Positions 1-8,347 of a stretch of 64,000 nt of DNA are shown piece by piece. Origin of the DNA: an uncultured Pelagibacteraceae bacterium. GTDB lineage: Bacteria; Pseudomonadota; Alphaproteobacteria; Pelagibacterales; Pelagibacteraceae. The first letter of the stretch is position 1. Every line of letters starts with the position of its first letter. The translations under genes and the position numbers were made by a program. The notes under the pieces were generated by a model. It was given only the letters and a program-made list of their open reading frames with translations, did not search any database and was not told the DNA's origin. The DNA is taken from the NCBI GenBank assembly GCA_902570525.1, contig CACFYN010000003.1:1-64000 (forward strand), in the 5' to 3' direction.

Positions 1-314
1 CTCGTATCCCCATAGTAATCGTTAACTATTGCTGTAACATCAATATTCAAAATATCACCTTCAACTAATGTCCTGTCAGATGGAATTCCATGACAAATTA
101 CATGATTTAAAGATGTACAAACAGATTTCCTAAAACCTCTATAAAAAAGTGGAGCAGAGTATCCACCATTATCTTGTATAAACTCAAAACAAAGATCATC
201 AATTTTTTCAGTACTGATACCTGGCTTGATATAATCAGTAATCATATCTAGCGTTTCAGATGCTAGTTTTCCAGCAATTCTCATTTTTTCAAATTTTTCA
301 GAGTAATTATTCAT
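1..314 (-). CDS. map: methionine aminopeptidase, N-terminal part (runs off the window)
   Basis: Type I methionine aminopeptidase removes the initiator Met from nascent proteins. I translated the minus strand from the ATG at 312-314. It gives a protein starting MNNYSEKFEKMRIAG and reaching the motifs SVCTSLNHVICHGIP and EGDILNIDVTAIV, which are hallmark Map segments that include a metal-binding Asp of the pita-bread fold. The gene is cut by the window edge after about 104 codons. Its start overlaps the sfsA stop by 8 nt, so the two are probably cotranscribed, sfsA first. Confidence 0.93.
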   Translation of the reverse strand, partial: MNNYSEKFEKMRIAGKLASETLDMITDYIKPGISTEKIDDLCFEFIQDNGGYSAPLFYRGFRKSVCTSLNHVICHGIPSDRTLVEGDILNIDVTAIVNDYYGDT

Positions 315-993
315 CAATAATTTTTATTTTTTTTTCAATTCTAATTTCTTTGCTGCTGATATTACATCTATAAGCAATAAATTTTACACCATGTTTTTTA
401 GCAAAAAGATAGTTTTCATAATATTTTTCATCAATATCTTTAGCAATCTTAAATTTTTTTATACCCTGAATTTGAGTTAAAAATAAGACATATGGTTTAT
501 AGCCTTTTTTAATTGATTCTTTAAGATTAATAAGATGTTTTGATCCTCTACTTGTTACCGCGTCAGGAAATTCACTTATCTCTCTTTCTCGATTTAAAGT
601 AACATTTTTAACTTCTATTAAATTTTTATCGCACAAGAAATCAAACCTAGTATCCTTCGAGTATTTGAATTCTGGTTTTATATTCTTAATATTTTTAAAT
701 TCCTCCATTAATTTATGCTCAAGTGCATGTTTTACAATTTTATTTGCTTTATGAGTATTCACTCCAACTAAATTATTTCTTACTTTTATAACTTCTAAAG
801 TGAATTTAAGTTTACGATTTGGATCATCGTTTTTTGTTAACCAAACTTCATTACCTTCATCTAACAATCCCTGCATCGAACCAGTATTGGGGCAATGAGC
901 GGTAATGACTGTATTTTTTACTTTTATATCTACAAAAAATCTCTTATATCTTTTGATTAATTTGCCTTTAATTAAACTATTGGTAAACTTCAT
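307..993 (-). CDS. sfsA: SfsA family protein (sugar fermentation stimulation homolog)
   Basis: The 228-residue product is full length for SfsA. Visible family motifs are CPNTGSM at residues 34-40, GVNTHKAN near 77, EVKNVTL near 127 and PDAVTSRGSKHL near 143. The D-x-n-E-x-K arrangement around residues 119-129 fits the nuclease-like fold proposed for this family. The E. coli name reflects a maltose-metabolism phenotype, and the biochemical role is unsettled; DNA binding or nuclease activity is inference. It lies directly upstream of map with an 8-nt overlap, and divergent from the CinA-like gene at 1016. Confidence 0.93.
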   Translation of the reverse strand: MKFTNSLIKGKLIKRYKRFFVDIKVKNTVITAHCPNTGSMQGLLDEGNEVWLTKNDDPNRKLKFTLEVIKVRNNLVGVNTHKANKIVKHALEHKLMEEFKNIKNIKPEFKYSKDTRFDFLCDKNLIEVKNVTLNREREISEFPDAVTSRGSKHLINLKESIKKGYKPYVLFLTQIQGIKKFKIAKDIDEKYYENYLFAKKHGVKFIAYRCNISSKEIRIEKKIKIIDE

Positions 994-1015
994 TGAATTT
1001 TATTTATATTTGTAA

Positions 1016-1768
1016 ATGACAAATAAAAAAGAAATAATTGCAGGAATTATAATCATAGGTAATGAAATATTATCTGGTAGAACTCAAGATATAAATACCA
1101 AAACTATATCCTTATGGTTGAATACTATTGGTATTAAGGTTACAGAGGTAACAATCATAGCTGATGTAGAACAAACAATCATTGATACTGTTAATGAGTT
1201 TAAAAAAAGATTTAATTATGTCTTTACCTCAGGTGGTATTGGGCCGACACATGATGATATTACTGCTCAATCAGTTTCAAAAGCTTTTAATATTGAATAC
1301 GGACCACATAAGGAAGCGATGAAAATTTTAGAAAATTATTATCAACCAGGAGAATTTTCTGAAGGAAGACAGAAAATGGCATGGATGCCTGTTTCAGCAA
1401 AATTAATTTATAATCCGAGTAGTGGCGCACCAGGTTTTAATGTTGAAAACGTTTATTGTTTGCCAGGCGTACCATCTATACTTAAATCTATGATTGGAGG
1501 TTTAACAAACGAATTAGTTGGTGGAGATCCAATTATAAGTCATACACTCAGCTTAAGAACTGTAGAAAGTGAAATTGCAAAATCTTTATCAAACGTGCAA
1601 GATAATAATAAAGATGTAGATATAGGCAGTTATCCTTTTTTTAAAGCAGGAAAATTAGGAGTATCAATTGTTTTGAGATCACCAGAGCAAAAAAAAATTG
1701 ATAAGTGCAATTCAGAGATACTCAAATTTGTAAAAGAAAAAAATATTGAACTAGTAGAAAATAGTTGA
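1016..1768 (+). CDS. CinA/MoaB-type molybdopterin-binding domain protein
   Basis: This 250-residue protein has the MoCF/CinA N-terminal fold: GNEILSGRTQDIN near residues 17-29 and the signature SGGIGPTHDDIT near 72-83. It lacks the C-terminal PncC (nicotinamide-nucleotide amidase) domain of full CinA, so it is the short stand-alone form. The family is linked to NMN/ADP-ribose metabolism or cofactor binding; the exact substrate cannot be read from sequence. Its TGA stop shares a base with the ATG of the following gene, indicating translational coupling. Confidence 0.8.
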   Translation: MTNKKEIIAGIIIIGNEILSGRTQDINTKTISLWLNTIGIKVTEVTIIADVEQTIIDTVNEFKKRFNYVFTSGGIGPTHDDITAQSVSKAFNIEYGPHKEAMKILENYYQPGEFSEGRQKMAWMPVSAKLIYNPSSGAPGFNVENVYCLPGVPSILKSMIGGLTNELVGGDPIISHTLSLRTVESEIAKSLSNVQDNNKDVDIGSYPFFKAGKLGVSIVLRSPEQKKIDKCNSEILKFVKEKNIELVENS

Positions 1769-2175
1769 TGCTTTATTTTGCTTACGGAAGTAATTTAAAT
1801 CACTTTCAAATGAAGAGAAGGTGCAAAGATTCAATATTTTTAAAAAAATATAACCTTAAGGACTTTAAACTAACTTTTAGAAGCAAATATAGAGCCGCAG
1901 ATATAGAAAGAAAAAAAAATTCAATTGTTCCAGGTGGTATTTTTGAAATTTCAAAAAGTGATGAGAAAAAATTAGATCTTTATGAGGATTTTCCAATTCT
2001 ATACAAAAAAATCTATATCAATTATTATAATAAAAAAATGATGACCTATACTATGGTTGATAAAACTGAATTTAGGTATCCAACCGAAAGATATTTAAAT
2101 GTAGTAAAAAGAGGTTATAAAGATTGTAATTTAGATATGAAATATTTAATTACTGCTTTAAAGAATACTAGATAA
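1768..2175 (+). CDS. gamma-glutamylcyclotransferase-like (GGCT/AIG2 fold) protein
   Basis: The product is 135 residues from the ATG at 1768; a TTG at 1765 is possible, but the TGATG overlap with the upstream stop favours ATG. The N-terminus has the GGCT glycine loop YFAYGSN at residues 3-9, and LDLYEDFP near 69-76 supplies the expected catalytic Glu (E73). The family cyclises gamma-glutamyl amines or dipeptides to 5-oxoproline, for example in glutathione turnover. The true substrate is unknown. It overlaps the convergent membrane-protein gene by 8 bp at the 3' end. Confidence 0.75.
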   Translation: MLYFAYGSNLNHFQMKRRCKDSIFLKKYNLKDFKLTFRSKYRAADIERKKNSIVPGGIFEISKSDEKKLDLYEDFPILYKKIYINYYNKKMMTYTMVDKTEFRYPTERYLNVVKRGYKDCNLDMKYLITALKNTR

Positions 2176-2506
2176 AAGAAACAAAATATTTATGTATTAA
2201 ATAGCCAACTACCAATAACAGTATTCCTGATCCATAAATTAAATAAAAATTCATACCTAAAGACTTTGAAAAGAAAAAAGGCAAAAAGAACAAATAACTT
2301 ACTGGAATCGCAACTAATATACTCTTAGTAAAAGTTACAGTTTTATCTACGTCTTTGTATTCGTAGTATGAAAATAAAATTGCTATTAATGAGACGATTG
2401 GTAATGCAATAATAAATCCTGCTAATTTTGGGTAAATACCAGATAACCAACTAGAAAAAGCTATTATTAATGCTGCTATTATTATTTTAAATGTAAAAAA
2501 TATCAT
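2168..2506 (-). CDS. small conserved membrane protein of unknown function
   Basis: A 112-residue, very hydrophobic protein with about four predicted membrane segments (near residues 3-20, 28-46, 62-80 and 90-108) and few charged loops. I do not recognise a functional domain. It sits 3 nt downstream of zur on the same strand and may be transcribed with it, although nothing in the sequence links it to zinc. The length, membrane pattern and tight placement support a real gene. Confidence 0.65.
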   Translation of the reverse strand: MIFFTFKIIIAALIIAFSSWLSGIYPKLAGFIIALPIVSLIAILFSYYEYKDVDKTVTFTKSILVAIPVSYLFFLPFFFSKSLGMNFYLIYGSGILLLVVGYLIHKYFVSFI

Positions 2507-2509
2507 GTT

Positions 2510-2908
2510 TTACTTTTTACATTTTTTACATAATCCAAAAAATTCTAAATTATACTTATTATATCTCATACCAGTCTCATCCTGAAAATTAGCTAAATAT
2601 TTAGAAAGTTTCGGATTGCTTATTTCTGTAACCATTTCACAGCTATCACATATTGAAAAAGCTGTTGCGTTAGATATGGTACAACTATCATTTTTACATG
2701 CTACAAAAGCATTTTTACTTTCAATTTTGTGAATTTTTCCAAGTTTAATTAATCTATCAAGCGCTCTATATACTTGTGGGGGTGCTTTAATTCCTTTTTT
2801 TTGGACACTAAATAAAATTGAATAAGCTTTTAAAGGTTCTTTAGCTTTTTCAATAATTTCTAAGACTATTTGTTGGTTTTTTGAGAGAAAATCAATTTTT
2901 TGTGTCAT
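2510..2908 (-). CDS. zur: Fur-family zinc uptake regulator Zur
   Basis: A 132-residue Fur-family repressor. An N-terminal winged helix (about residues 8-70, with QVYRALDRL as the recognition region) is followed by a dimerisation domain with two CxxC pairs, C87/C90 and C127/C130, forming the structural zinc site. C71 and C76 are extra cysteines. Location decides between Fur and Zur: the gene lies next to znuB-znuC-znuA, and Zur-type boxes sit in the znuC/znuA interval. With zinc bound it should repress the importer. It is 22 nt downstream of znuB, in the order znuC-znuB-zur. Confidence 0.9.
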   Translation of the reverse strand: MTQKIDFLSKNQQIVLEIIEKAKEPLKAYSILFSVQKKGIKAPPQVYRALDRLIKLGKIHKIESKNAFVACKNDSCTISNATAFSICDSCEMVTEISNPKLSKYLANFQDETGMRYNKYNLEFFGLCKKCKK

Positions 2909-2930
2909 AAGTTATTTTATCAAGTTCACA

Positions 2931-3734
2931 TTATTTTTTCAATTGTTTGAATTTTCTTATATTAAACATAGAAAGAATAAACAAAACTAACGCTGCTGTT
3001 ATAATAGATGGACCAGATGCCGTATTAAATTCCAGTGATGAATATAAACCTAATACCACCGCCAAAAGTCCACCAATAATTGAAATAATAATCATTTGTT
3101 TTGGATTGTTAGCTAAATTTCTAGCCATTGCCGCAGGTATAATAAGCATTCCTGTAATTAATAATATTCCAACCATTTTAATTGATATCGCAATAATTGC
3201 TGCCATCAATATTGTAAATACTGCATTTATTTTTTCAGGTTTCATTCCTTCAGCTTCAGCAAGTTCATAATTTACTGTTGATGCGAACAAAGGTTTCCAA
3301 ATTAACTTAAGGACTAGTAGTATTATTGCGCCACCTACCCATATAACTAATAAATCTTTTTTGTTTACCGCAAGAATATCCCCAAACAATAAACCCATAA
3401 TATCAAAGCGGATATATGATAAAAAGCCGATAACAACTAATCCTATTGCAAGGGATGAGTGAGCCAACAAACCTAATAAAGCATCACTTGGGAGCTTAGT
3501 TGTTTTTTGTAATCTTAATAAAATTAATGCTACAGCAGATGAAATTAACAATACCGAAAAAGATATGTTGATATCAAATGAAAAAGCAAGAGTTACACCT
3601 AATAATGAGGAGTGAGCTAATGTTCCTGCGAAAAAGGATAATCTTCTCCAAATTACAAAACATCCTAGTGGCCCTGTTACTAAAGCTACACCAAGACCAG
3701 CAAAAAGTGCTCTTATAAAAAAATCATCAAACAT
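2931..3734 (-). CDS. znuB: zinc ABC transporter permease ZnuB
   Basis: Membrane subunit of the high-affinity zinc importer in the inner membrane. The 267-residue protein has about seven to eight hydrophobic segments and the metal-ABC (ABC-3) family pattern, including GPLGCFVIWRRLSFFAGTLAHSSLLG near the N-terminus and LLITGMLIIPAAMARNL near residues 188-205. It starts immediately after znuC (stop 3735, start 3734) and precedes zur. Confidence 0.93.
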   Translation of the reverse strand: MFDDFFIRALFAGLGVALVTGPLGCFVIWRRLSFFAGTLAHSSLLGVTLAFSFDINISFSVLLISSAVALILLRLQKTTKLPSDALLGLLAHSSLAIGLVVIGFLSYIRFDIMGLLFGDILAVNKKDLLVIWVGGAIILLVLKLIWKPLFASTVNYELAEAEGMKPEKINAVFTILMAAIIAISIKMVGILLITGMLIIPAAMARNLANNPKQMIIISIIGGLLAVVLGLYSSLEFNTASGPSIITAALVLFILSMFNIRKFKQLKK

Positions 3735-4484
3735 TTATTTTTTTGTTTCTATTGTTCCATCTGGTGAGTGAGTATGATCATGGTCGTGTTCATAAACTGA
3801 TAAAATTGTTGATGCACGATCACCAAATAACTCCTTATACTTACTGTCTTTTACAACTGCTTGTGGTGTTCCAGAGCAACACACGTGTCCATTAAGGCAT
3901 AAAACATGGTCCGTTGCGGACATAACCACATGTAAATCGTGAGATATAAGTAATATACCACAACCTAGTTTTTCAGAAATTTCTTTTATTAATTCGTACA
4001 ACGCTAGTTCACCTTTAAAATCTACACCCTGAACAGGCTCATCTAATACTAAAAGATCAGGTTTTTTTGCAATAGCTCTAGCAATCAGTACTCTTTGAAA
4101 CTCACCACCAGATAAATTTCTTAAATCATTAGCTTTTAAATGTTCCACTCCTGTAAGCTTTAATGCATTATTAATTTCTTCTTTTGTTAAATTTTCTGTA
4201 AGCAACATAAAATCAGATACCCTAATGGGTAATGTCCAATCAATTGAAATTTTCTGAGGTACGTAGCTAATTTTATTTGTAAACTTTTCAACTTTTCCCT
4301 CTATATTTTTATAAATTCCTAAAGCAATTTTAGCTGTGGTAGATTTTCCAGACCCATTTGGCCCTATTAATGTAACAATTTTTCCTTTTTTAACCTCTAA
4401 GGAAACACCTTTTACCAACCATTTGTTATCAATCTTAATCCCAGTATTTTCTAATTTAACTAGAATATTATTATTTAAGTTCAT
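3735..4484 (-). CDS. znuC: zinc ABC transporter ATP-binding protein ZnuC
   Basis: ATPase of the zinc importer, 249 residues. Walker A GPNGSGKST (near 41-49), ABC signature LSGGEFQR (near 124), Walker B LLVLDEP and the switch His in LLISHDLH are all present. The C-terminal tail carries a short His/Asp stretch (EHDHDHTHSPDG, about 231-242) that is unusual for an ABC ATPase and could bind or sense zinc; that role is inference. It is divergent from znuA across a 67-bp interval with two Zur boxes. Confidence 0.94.
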   Translation of the reverse strand: MNLNNNILVKLENTGIKIDNKWLVKGVSLEVKKGKIVTLIGPNGSGKSTTAKIALGIYKNIEGKVEKFTNKISYVPQKISIDWTLPIRVSDFMLLTENLTKEEINNALKLTGVEHLKANDLRNLSGGEFQRVLIARAIAKKPDLLVLDEPVQGVDFKGELALYELIKEISEKLGCGILLISHDLHVVMSATDHVLCLNGHVCCSGTPQAVVKDSKYKELFGDRASTILSVYEHDHDHTHSPDGTIETKK

Positions 4485-4508
4485 TTTTTTTGTTGACTAA
4501 TCATATTT

Positions 4509-4521
4509 GTTATAATATTAC
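4509..4521. promoter_or_regulatory. Zur box 1
   Basis: GTTATAATATTAC, an imperfect 13-bp inverted repeat with one good half-site (GTTAT). It lies 18 bp centre to centre upstream of the stronger box 2 and overlaps a possible -35 (TTGTTA, 4507-4512) for znuA. The pattern resembles the alphaproteobacterial Zur consensus GTTATRTTATAAC as I remember it. Confidence 0.65.
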
Positions 4522-4526
4522 GCTTT

Positions 4527-4539
4527 GTTATAATATAAC
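4527..4539. promoter_or_regulatory. Zur box 2 (operator of znuA/znuC)
   Basis: GTTATAATATAAC, a palindrome perfect around its central base. Flanking T and A extend it to 15 bp. It covers a candidate znuA -10 (TATAAT, 4529-4534), spaced 16 bp from TTGTTA at 4507-4512. Zinc-loaded Zur would therefore block polymerase directly. The znuA ATG is 13 nt downstream. Confidence 0.8.
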
Positions 4540-4551
4540 ATATTTTAAATA

Positions 4552-5610
4552 ATGCATTTTAAAAAAAAAATACCTCTTATAGTATCAATAATTTCAACTT
4601 TATTTTACTTTTCTGCGTCTAAAGCGGATATAAAAGTAGTAACTTCAATAAAACCAATACATTCACTAGTAAGTTATGTTATGGATGGAGTTGGAACACC
4701 TGATTTAATAGTTGATGGCTATAATTCTCCACATGGATTTAGCTTAAAACCATCTCATGCAAAAATGTTACAAGAAGCTGATATCGTTATTTATGTAGGA
4801 GAGGGGATTGAAGAGTTTTTAGAAAAACCCTTGGACTCAATAGCTAAAAATGCAGTGAAATTTGAATTAATGGAGCAAAGTGGAATAAAAAAATTAAAAT
4901 TTAGAGAAAGAAATATATTTGGAGACCATGACGACCATGATGATCACGGACATGGCAAAAAGAAAAAAGATGATCACGATGACCATGATCACGATAAAAA
5001 AGCTAAAAAAGAAGATCATGATGACCACGATGATCACGACCATGACAAAAAAGCTAAGAAAGAGGATCACGATGATCACGGACATGACGACCATGGACAC
5101 GGACATGGTGAGTTTGATCCGCACATCTGGCTAGATCCAATGAATGCAAAAACAATTGTTAAAAAAGTAACAAATCAATTATCTAAATTAGATAAAGAAA
5201 ATAGTTCAATCTACAAATCTAATTCTAAGAAAGCTTTGAAAGAAATTGATCAACTAATTAAAACAGTTAAATCGGATGTAAATAAAGATGCTAAAGTTGT
5301 AGTGTTTCATGATGCATACCAATATTTTGAGAAAAGATTTAAGGTAAATATTATTGGTGCGTTGACTGTTAATACAGATGTTTTACCTGGTGCAGAACAA
5401 CTTGCTGAAATAAGAGAAGTAATAGAACATGAAAAAGTTACATGTGTTCTCTCAGAGCCACAGTTTAATCCAGATATTGTTAAGACGATTGCAAATGATA
5501 CAAATATAAATATGGGTGTTTTAGATCCTCTAGGTGCAAAACTGGACAAAGGAAAAACCCTATATTTCAATTTAATTAGTAATATATCTTCATCTCTAAA
5601 GAACTGCTAA
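4552..5610 (+). CDS. znuA: zinc ABC transporter periplasmic binding protein ZnuA with His-rich loop
   Basis: Periplasmic zinc chaperone of the ZnuABC importer, 352 residues, with a signal peptide (KKK then a hydrophobic stretch, cleavage near ASKA-D). Metal ligands expected for cluster-9 binding proteins are seen at H61 (SPHGF), H191 (PHIWLDP) and in VFHDAYQYF. Between them, residues 125-186 form a charged loop with 17 His built from tandem HDDHDHDKKAKKED-like units. Such loops collect zinc or sense its level in ZnuA proteins. It is the only plus-strand gene of the regulon and is probably Zur-repressed. Confidence 0.94.
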   Translation: MHFKKKIPLIVSIISTLFYFSASKADIKVVTSIKPIHSLVSYVMDGVGTPDLIVDGYNSPHGFSLKPSHAKMLQEADIVIYVGEGIEEFLEKPLDSIAKNAVKFELMEQSGIKKLKFRERNIFGDHDDHDDHGHGKKKKDDHDDHDHDKKAKKEDHDDHDDHDHDKKAKKEDHDDHGHDDHGHGHGEFDPHIWLDPMNAKTIVKKVTNQLSKLDKENSSIYKSNSKKALKEIDQLIKTVKSDVNKDAKVVVFHDAYQYFEKRFKVNIIGALTVNTDVLPGAEQLAEIREVIEHEKVTCVLSEPQFNPDIVKTIANDTNINMGVLDPLGAKLDKGKTLYFNLISNISSSLKNC

Positions 5611-5662
5611 TAAGTCAATTTTGACCATCTCAATTGGTTTAAATTTTTGATAATTTGTTGAT

Positions 5663-6166
5663 ATGAACAAAATCATTTATTTCATATTTGCTCTTCTAAT
5701 CTGTTCCGTATCTTTTGCTGATAAAAATATGAAGATTGGATCTAAGGGTAAATCATCAGATGTTACAAGAACCATAATAGTTAAAATGTATGACAACTAT
5801 TATGAGCCTAACACCTTTAATATTAAAAAAGGCGAAACTGTAAAATTTGAAGTTAAAAATTTAGGAGAATTGGTTCACGAGTTTAATATCGCCAATCCAA
5901 TGATGCATATAAAACATCAGCCAGAGATGGAGCTAATGGTAGAGAATGAAATATTATTAGGTGATAGAATTGATAAAGACAAAATGCAAAAAATGGCAGC
6001 AATGGATAAATCAATGGGCCATTCCCACAGTAATAGTGTTTTATTAGCTCCAAAAGAGGAAGGGATTTTAATCTGGAAATTTGAAAACGCTGTAAATATT
6101 GAAATTGCATGCAATGTTCCAGGTCATTATCAAGCTGGCATGATTGCTGCAGTTAATCTAGACTAA
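5663..6166 (+). CDS. secreted cupredoxin-domain copper protein
   Basis: A 167-residue protein with an N-terminal signal peptide (cleavage near SFA-D, residue 19-20) and one cupredoxin domain. Type 1 copper ligands are visible: H72 (LVHEF), C150, H155 and M160 (CNVPGHYQAGM). A Met/His-rich insertion at about residues 79-122 (MMHIKHQ, then MGHSHSN) lies between the first and last ligands. It is probably a periplasmic copper carrier or electron-transfer protein. A DUF4396 membrane protein starts 12 nt downstream, so the two likely work together. Confidence 0.82.
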   Translation: MNKIIYFIFALLICSVSFADKNMKIGSKGKSSDVTRTIIVKMYDNYYEPNTFNIKKGETVKFEVKNLGELVHEFNIANPMMHIKHQPEMELMVENEILLGDRIDKDKMQKMAAMDKSMGHSHSNSVLLAPKEEGILIWKFENAVNIEIACNVPGHYQAGMIAAVNLD

Positions 6167-6178
6167 AGTTTTCTAATA

Positions 6179-6622
6179 ATGAGTTCTGAAGCGATTAAAT
6201 TTAATTGGAATTGTAAACATACTTGGAGAAGAAGTGCCAAAAATACTGCCTGGTGTTTACTTGGTTGTGCGATTGGCGACTTTGGAACAATATTATTTTT
6301 TCAAATAACAAAAATATCATTTCCTATTCTAGGAATAATGACACTTGCTATCATTAATGGATTGATAACAAGTATTATTTTAGAAACTATAATTTTGTTA
6401 CGACAAAATTTTAAATTTTCTAATGCTCTAAAAACAGCATTAGGAATGAGCTTTATCTCTATGATCAGTATGGAAGTTGCAATGAATTTTACTGATTATC
6501 TACTTACTGGCGGCGCGATACTTACATGGTGGGTTGTACCAATTATGCTTATAGTTGGATTTATAACCCCTTGGCCTTATAATTATTGGAGATTAAAGAA
6601 GTTCAATATTAGTTGTCACTAA
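6179..6622 (+). CDS. DUF4396-type membrane protein
   Basis: A 147-residue membrane protein with about four helices. The N-terminal HTWRRSAKNTAWCLLGC, the GDFGTI segment and the C-terminal TPWPYNYWRLKK with a terminal Cys-His pair match what I recall of the DUF4396 family. Its function is not established. Conserved Cys/His and the position right after a cupredoxin gene suggest a metal-related membrane role, which is inference. It is convergent with the phosphorylase gene, 3 bp apart. Confidence 0.7.
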   Translation: MSSEAIKFNWNCKHTWRRSAKNTAWCLLGCAIGDFGTILFFQITKISFPILGIMTLAIINGLITSIILETIILLRQNFKFSNALKTALGMSFISMISMEVAMNFTDYLLTGGAILTWWVVPIMLIVGFITPWPYNYWRLKKFNISCH

Positions 6623-6625
6623 TTT

Positions 6626-8347
6626 TTAATTAGATAGCCAAATAGTTTGAAAAGGATCTAAAGTAATATTATTTTTACCGACTGTAGTACCGATTATTAA
6701 TTCTTTGTACTTTTTATTTGTTAGTTGGATTTTAATACTTTGAGGTTTTGAACTTAAGTTTGAAATACACATAACAGTTTGTTTTTTATCTAAGCTTATT
6801 CTTTTAAATGCAAATATCTTTGGTCCAAGGTTCATCGTTTTTCTTAATGCATTGGGATGAAAAGCTTTATTTTTTCGCTTGATATTTAATAAATTACTTA
6901 TTTCTTCATAAATTAAATAATGCTTTGAGTTCTTATTTTTTAATAATTTATTCAAACGTTCTGCACTCCATTTATATCTATTTAAATCTCTCTTATTATT
7001 TGAAATAATGTATTTATTAATGTCATTTGAAGTTCCAAACATTGAATTAAAATAAACTGCTGGAATGCCTTCAAAAGAAATCATTATTGCATGAGCACAC
7101 AGATACCTTGCGTAATGATACTTTCCTTTAGGATCGGTATCAGTTTTTTGAAATGCATTAAATAAAGTAATATTAGCTTCATATACCTTTTTTGATTTTC
7201 CTTGGACTTTTCTAAACGAAAATTCTCCACCATTCTTTTTAAGCCTTTTAAACATTTTATTGATGGCATCTTTATTTAAAAGACCTTCAACTGGCCTCAT
7301 ACCAATCCCGTCATGTGATGCAATAAAGTTTAGATAACTATTGCCTAATTTGTTTTGTGGTAATTTTTTACTCCAAGTAGTTATTTTTCTACTATCCTCA
7401 AATAATAATGAATGAACCAAAAGGGGAGGTAACGAAAAATTATAAATCCAGTTTGCCTCATCATTATTACCAAAGTAACTAATGTTTTCATTTTCAGGCA
7501 AGTTTGTTTCGGTTACAATAATTGCTGATTTGTTTAAGCTATTACAAACAATTCTCAATATTTTAATGATTTCGTGAGTTTGTTTTAAATTAATGCATTT
7601 AGTTCCACTTTCTTTCCAAAGATAAGCTATAGCATCTAATCTAAATATATTTACTCCATGATTAATCAAATTAATCATAATTTTGATAAATCTAATTAAA
7701 ACTTTTGGATTTTTGAAATTTAAATCGATCTGATCATTACTAAATGTTCGCCAAAGATATCTATTTTCACCAAAAATTTTAACTTTTTTTAATAAACGAT
7801 GTTCTCTTGGTCTAACTACATTTTTAGAATTAAATTTTTTATTAACAGTAAAAAAATAATTTTTTCCTGGTGAATTATTTCTTAAATAGTTTTTAAACCA
7901 AAGACCCCTAGATGATGAATGATTAATTACAACATCAGCCATAATAAAACTATTTTTTGAAAAACTTTTAATATCACTCCATTTACCTAATCTTGGATCA
8001 ATTTTATAATGATCTTTAACAGCAAAACCACTGTCACTACTTGATGGATAAAAGGGTAGAAAGTGAACAGAATTGAAGGATTTACTTAAGTACTTTTTAT
8101 GAAACTTTTTAAACTCTGTGATAGATTTATTTGTTTTCGTACCTAAAACACTATCTCCATAACAAATTAATAGTGAAGTTTTCTCTGATAAATTAAAATT
8201 TTTCTTTGAATTTCTTATTTTATTAGACTTAGTAATGCTTTTAATTATGTCATAGGTAAAATTTAGTAATTCTTTATTAGTAAAGATTGGTTTATAAATT
8301 TTTTTTAATTTAAGGTTAATTTGATTTCGGATTTCTGAGGAATTCAT
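6626..8347 (-). CDS. GH13 sucrose/glucosylglycerate phosphorylase-like enzyme
   Basis: A 573-residue GH13 (alpha-amylase superfamily) enzyme of the sucrose-phosphorylase subgroup. The catalytic triad is readable: nucleophile D238 (IFRLDAIA), acid/base E280 (IVTET), and transition-state Asp D346 (ASHDG). GH13_18 enzymes phosphorolyse glucosides to glucose-1-phosphate. Its start overlaps the last base of the glucosyl-3-phosphoglycerate synthase gene, and a matching phosphatase lies upstream. Glucosylglycerate phosphorylase is therefore more likely than sucrose phosphorylase, but sequence alone does not decide the acceptor. It would recover carbon and energy from the stored solute. Confidence 0.8.
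   Translation of the reverse strand: MNSSEIRNQINLKLKKIYKPIFTNKELLNFTYDIIKSITKSNKIRNSKKNFNLSEKTSLLICYGDSVLGTKTNKSITEFKKFHKKYLSKSFNSVHFLPFYPSSSDSGFAVKDHYKIDPRLGKWSDIKSFSKNSFIMADVVINHSSSRGLWFKNYLRNNSPGKNYFFTVNKKFNSKNVVRPREHRLLKKVKIFGENRYLWRTFSNDQIDLNFKNPKVLIRFIKIMINLINHGVNIFRLDAIAYLWKESGTKCINLKQTHEIIKILRIVCNSLNKSAIIVTETNLPENENISYFGNNDEANWIYNFSLPPLLVHSLLFEDSRKITTWSKKLPQNKLGNSYLNFIASHDGIGMRPVEGLLNKDAINKMFKRLKKNGGEFSFRKVQGKSKKVYEANITLFNAFQKTDTDPKGKYHYARYLCAHAIMISFEGIPAVYFNSMFGTSNDINKYIISNNKRDLNRYKWSAERLNKLLKNKNSKHYLIYEEISNLLNIKRKNKAFHPNALRKTMNLGPKIFAFKRISLDKKQTVMCISNLSSKPQSIKIQLTNKKYKELIIGTTVGKNNITLDPFQTIWLSN

Noticed and set aside
4894-5134. Open frames on both strands over the His-rich part of znuA
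   Set aside because: Low-complexity repeats of GAT/CAT-type codons keep other frames open; no start signal, composition or homology supports them.
5611-5662. Possible terminator after znuA
   Set aside because: The short AT-rich inverted repeats are weak and lack a G+C-containing stem with a T-tract.
6626-8347. Sucrose phosphorylase as a firm call for the GH13 enzyme
   Set aside because: Family motifs do not fix the acceptor, and neighbouring GpgS and phosphatase genes favour glucosylglycerate.
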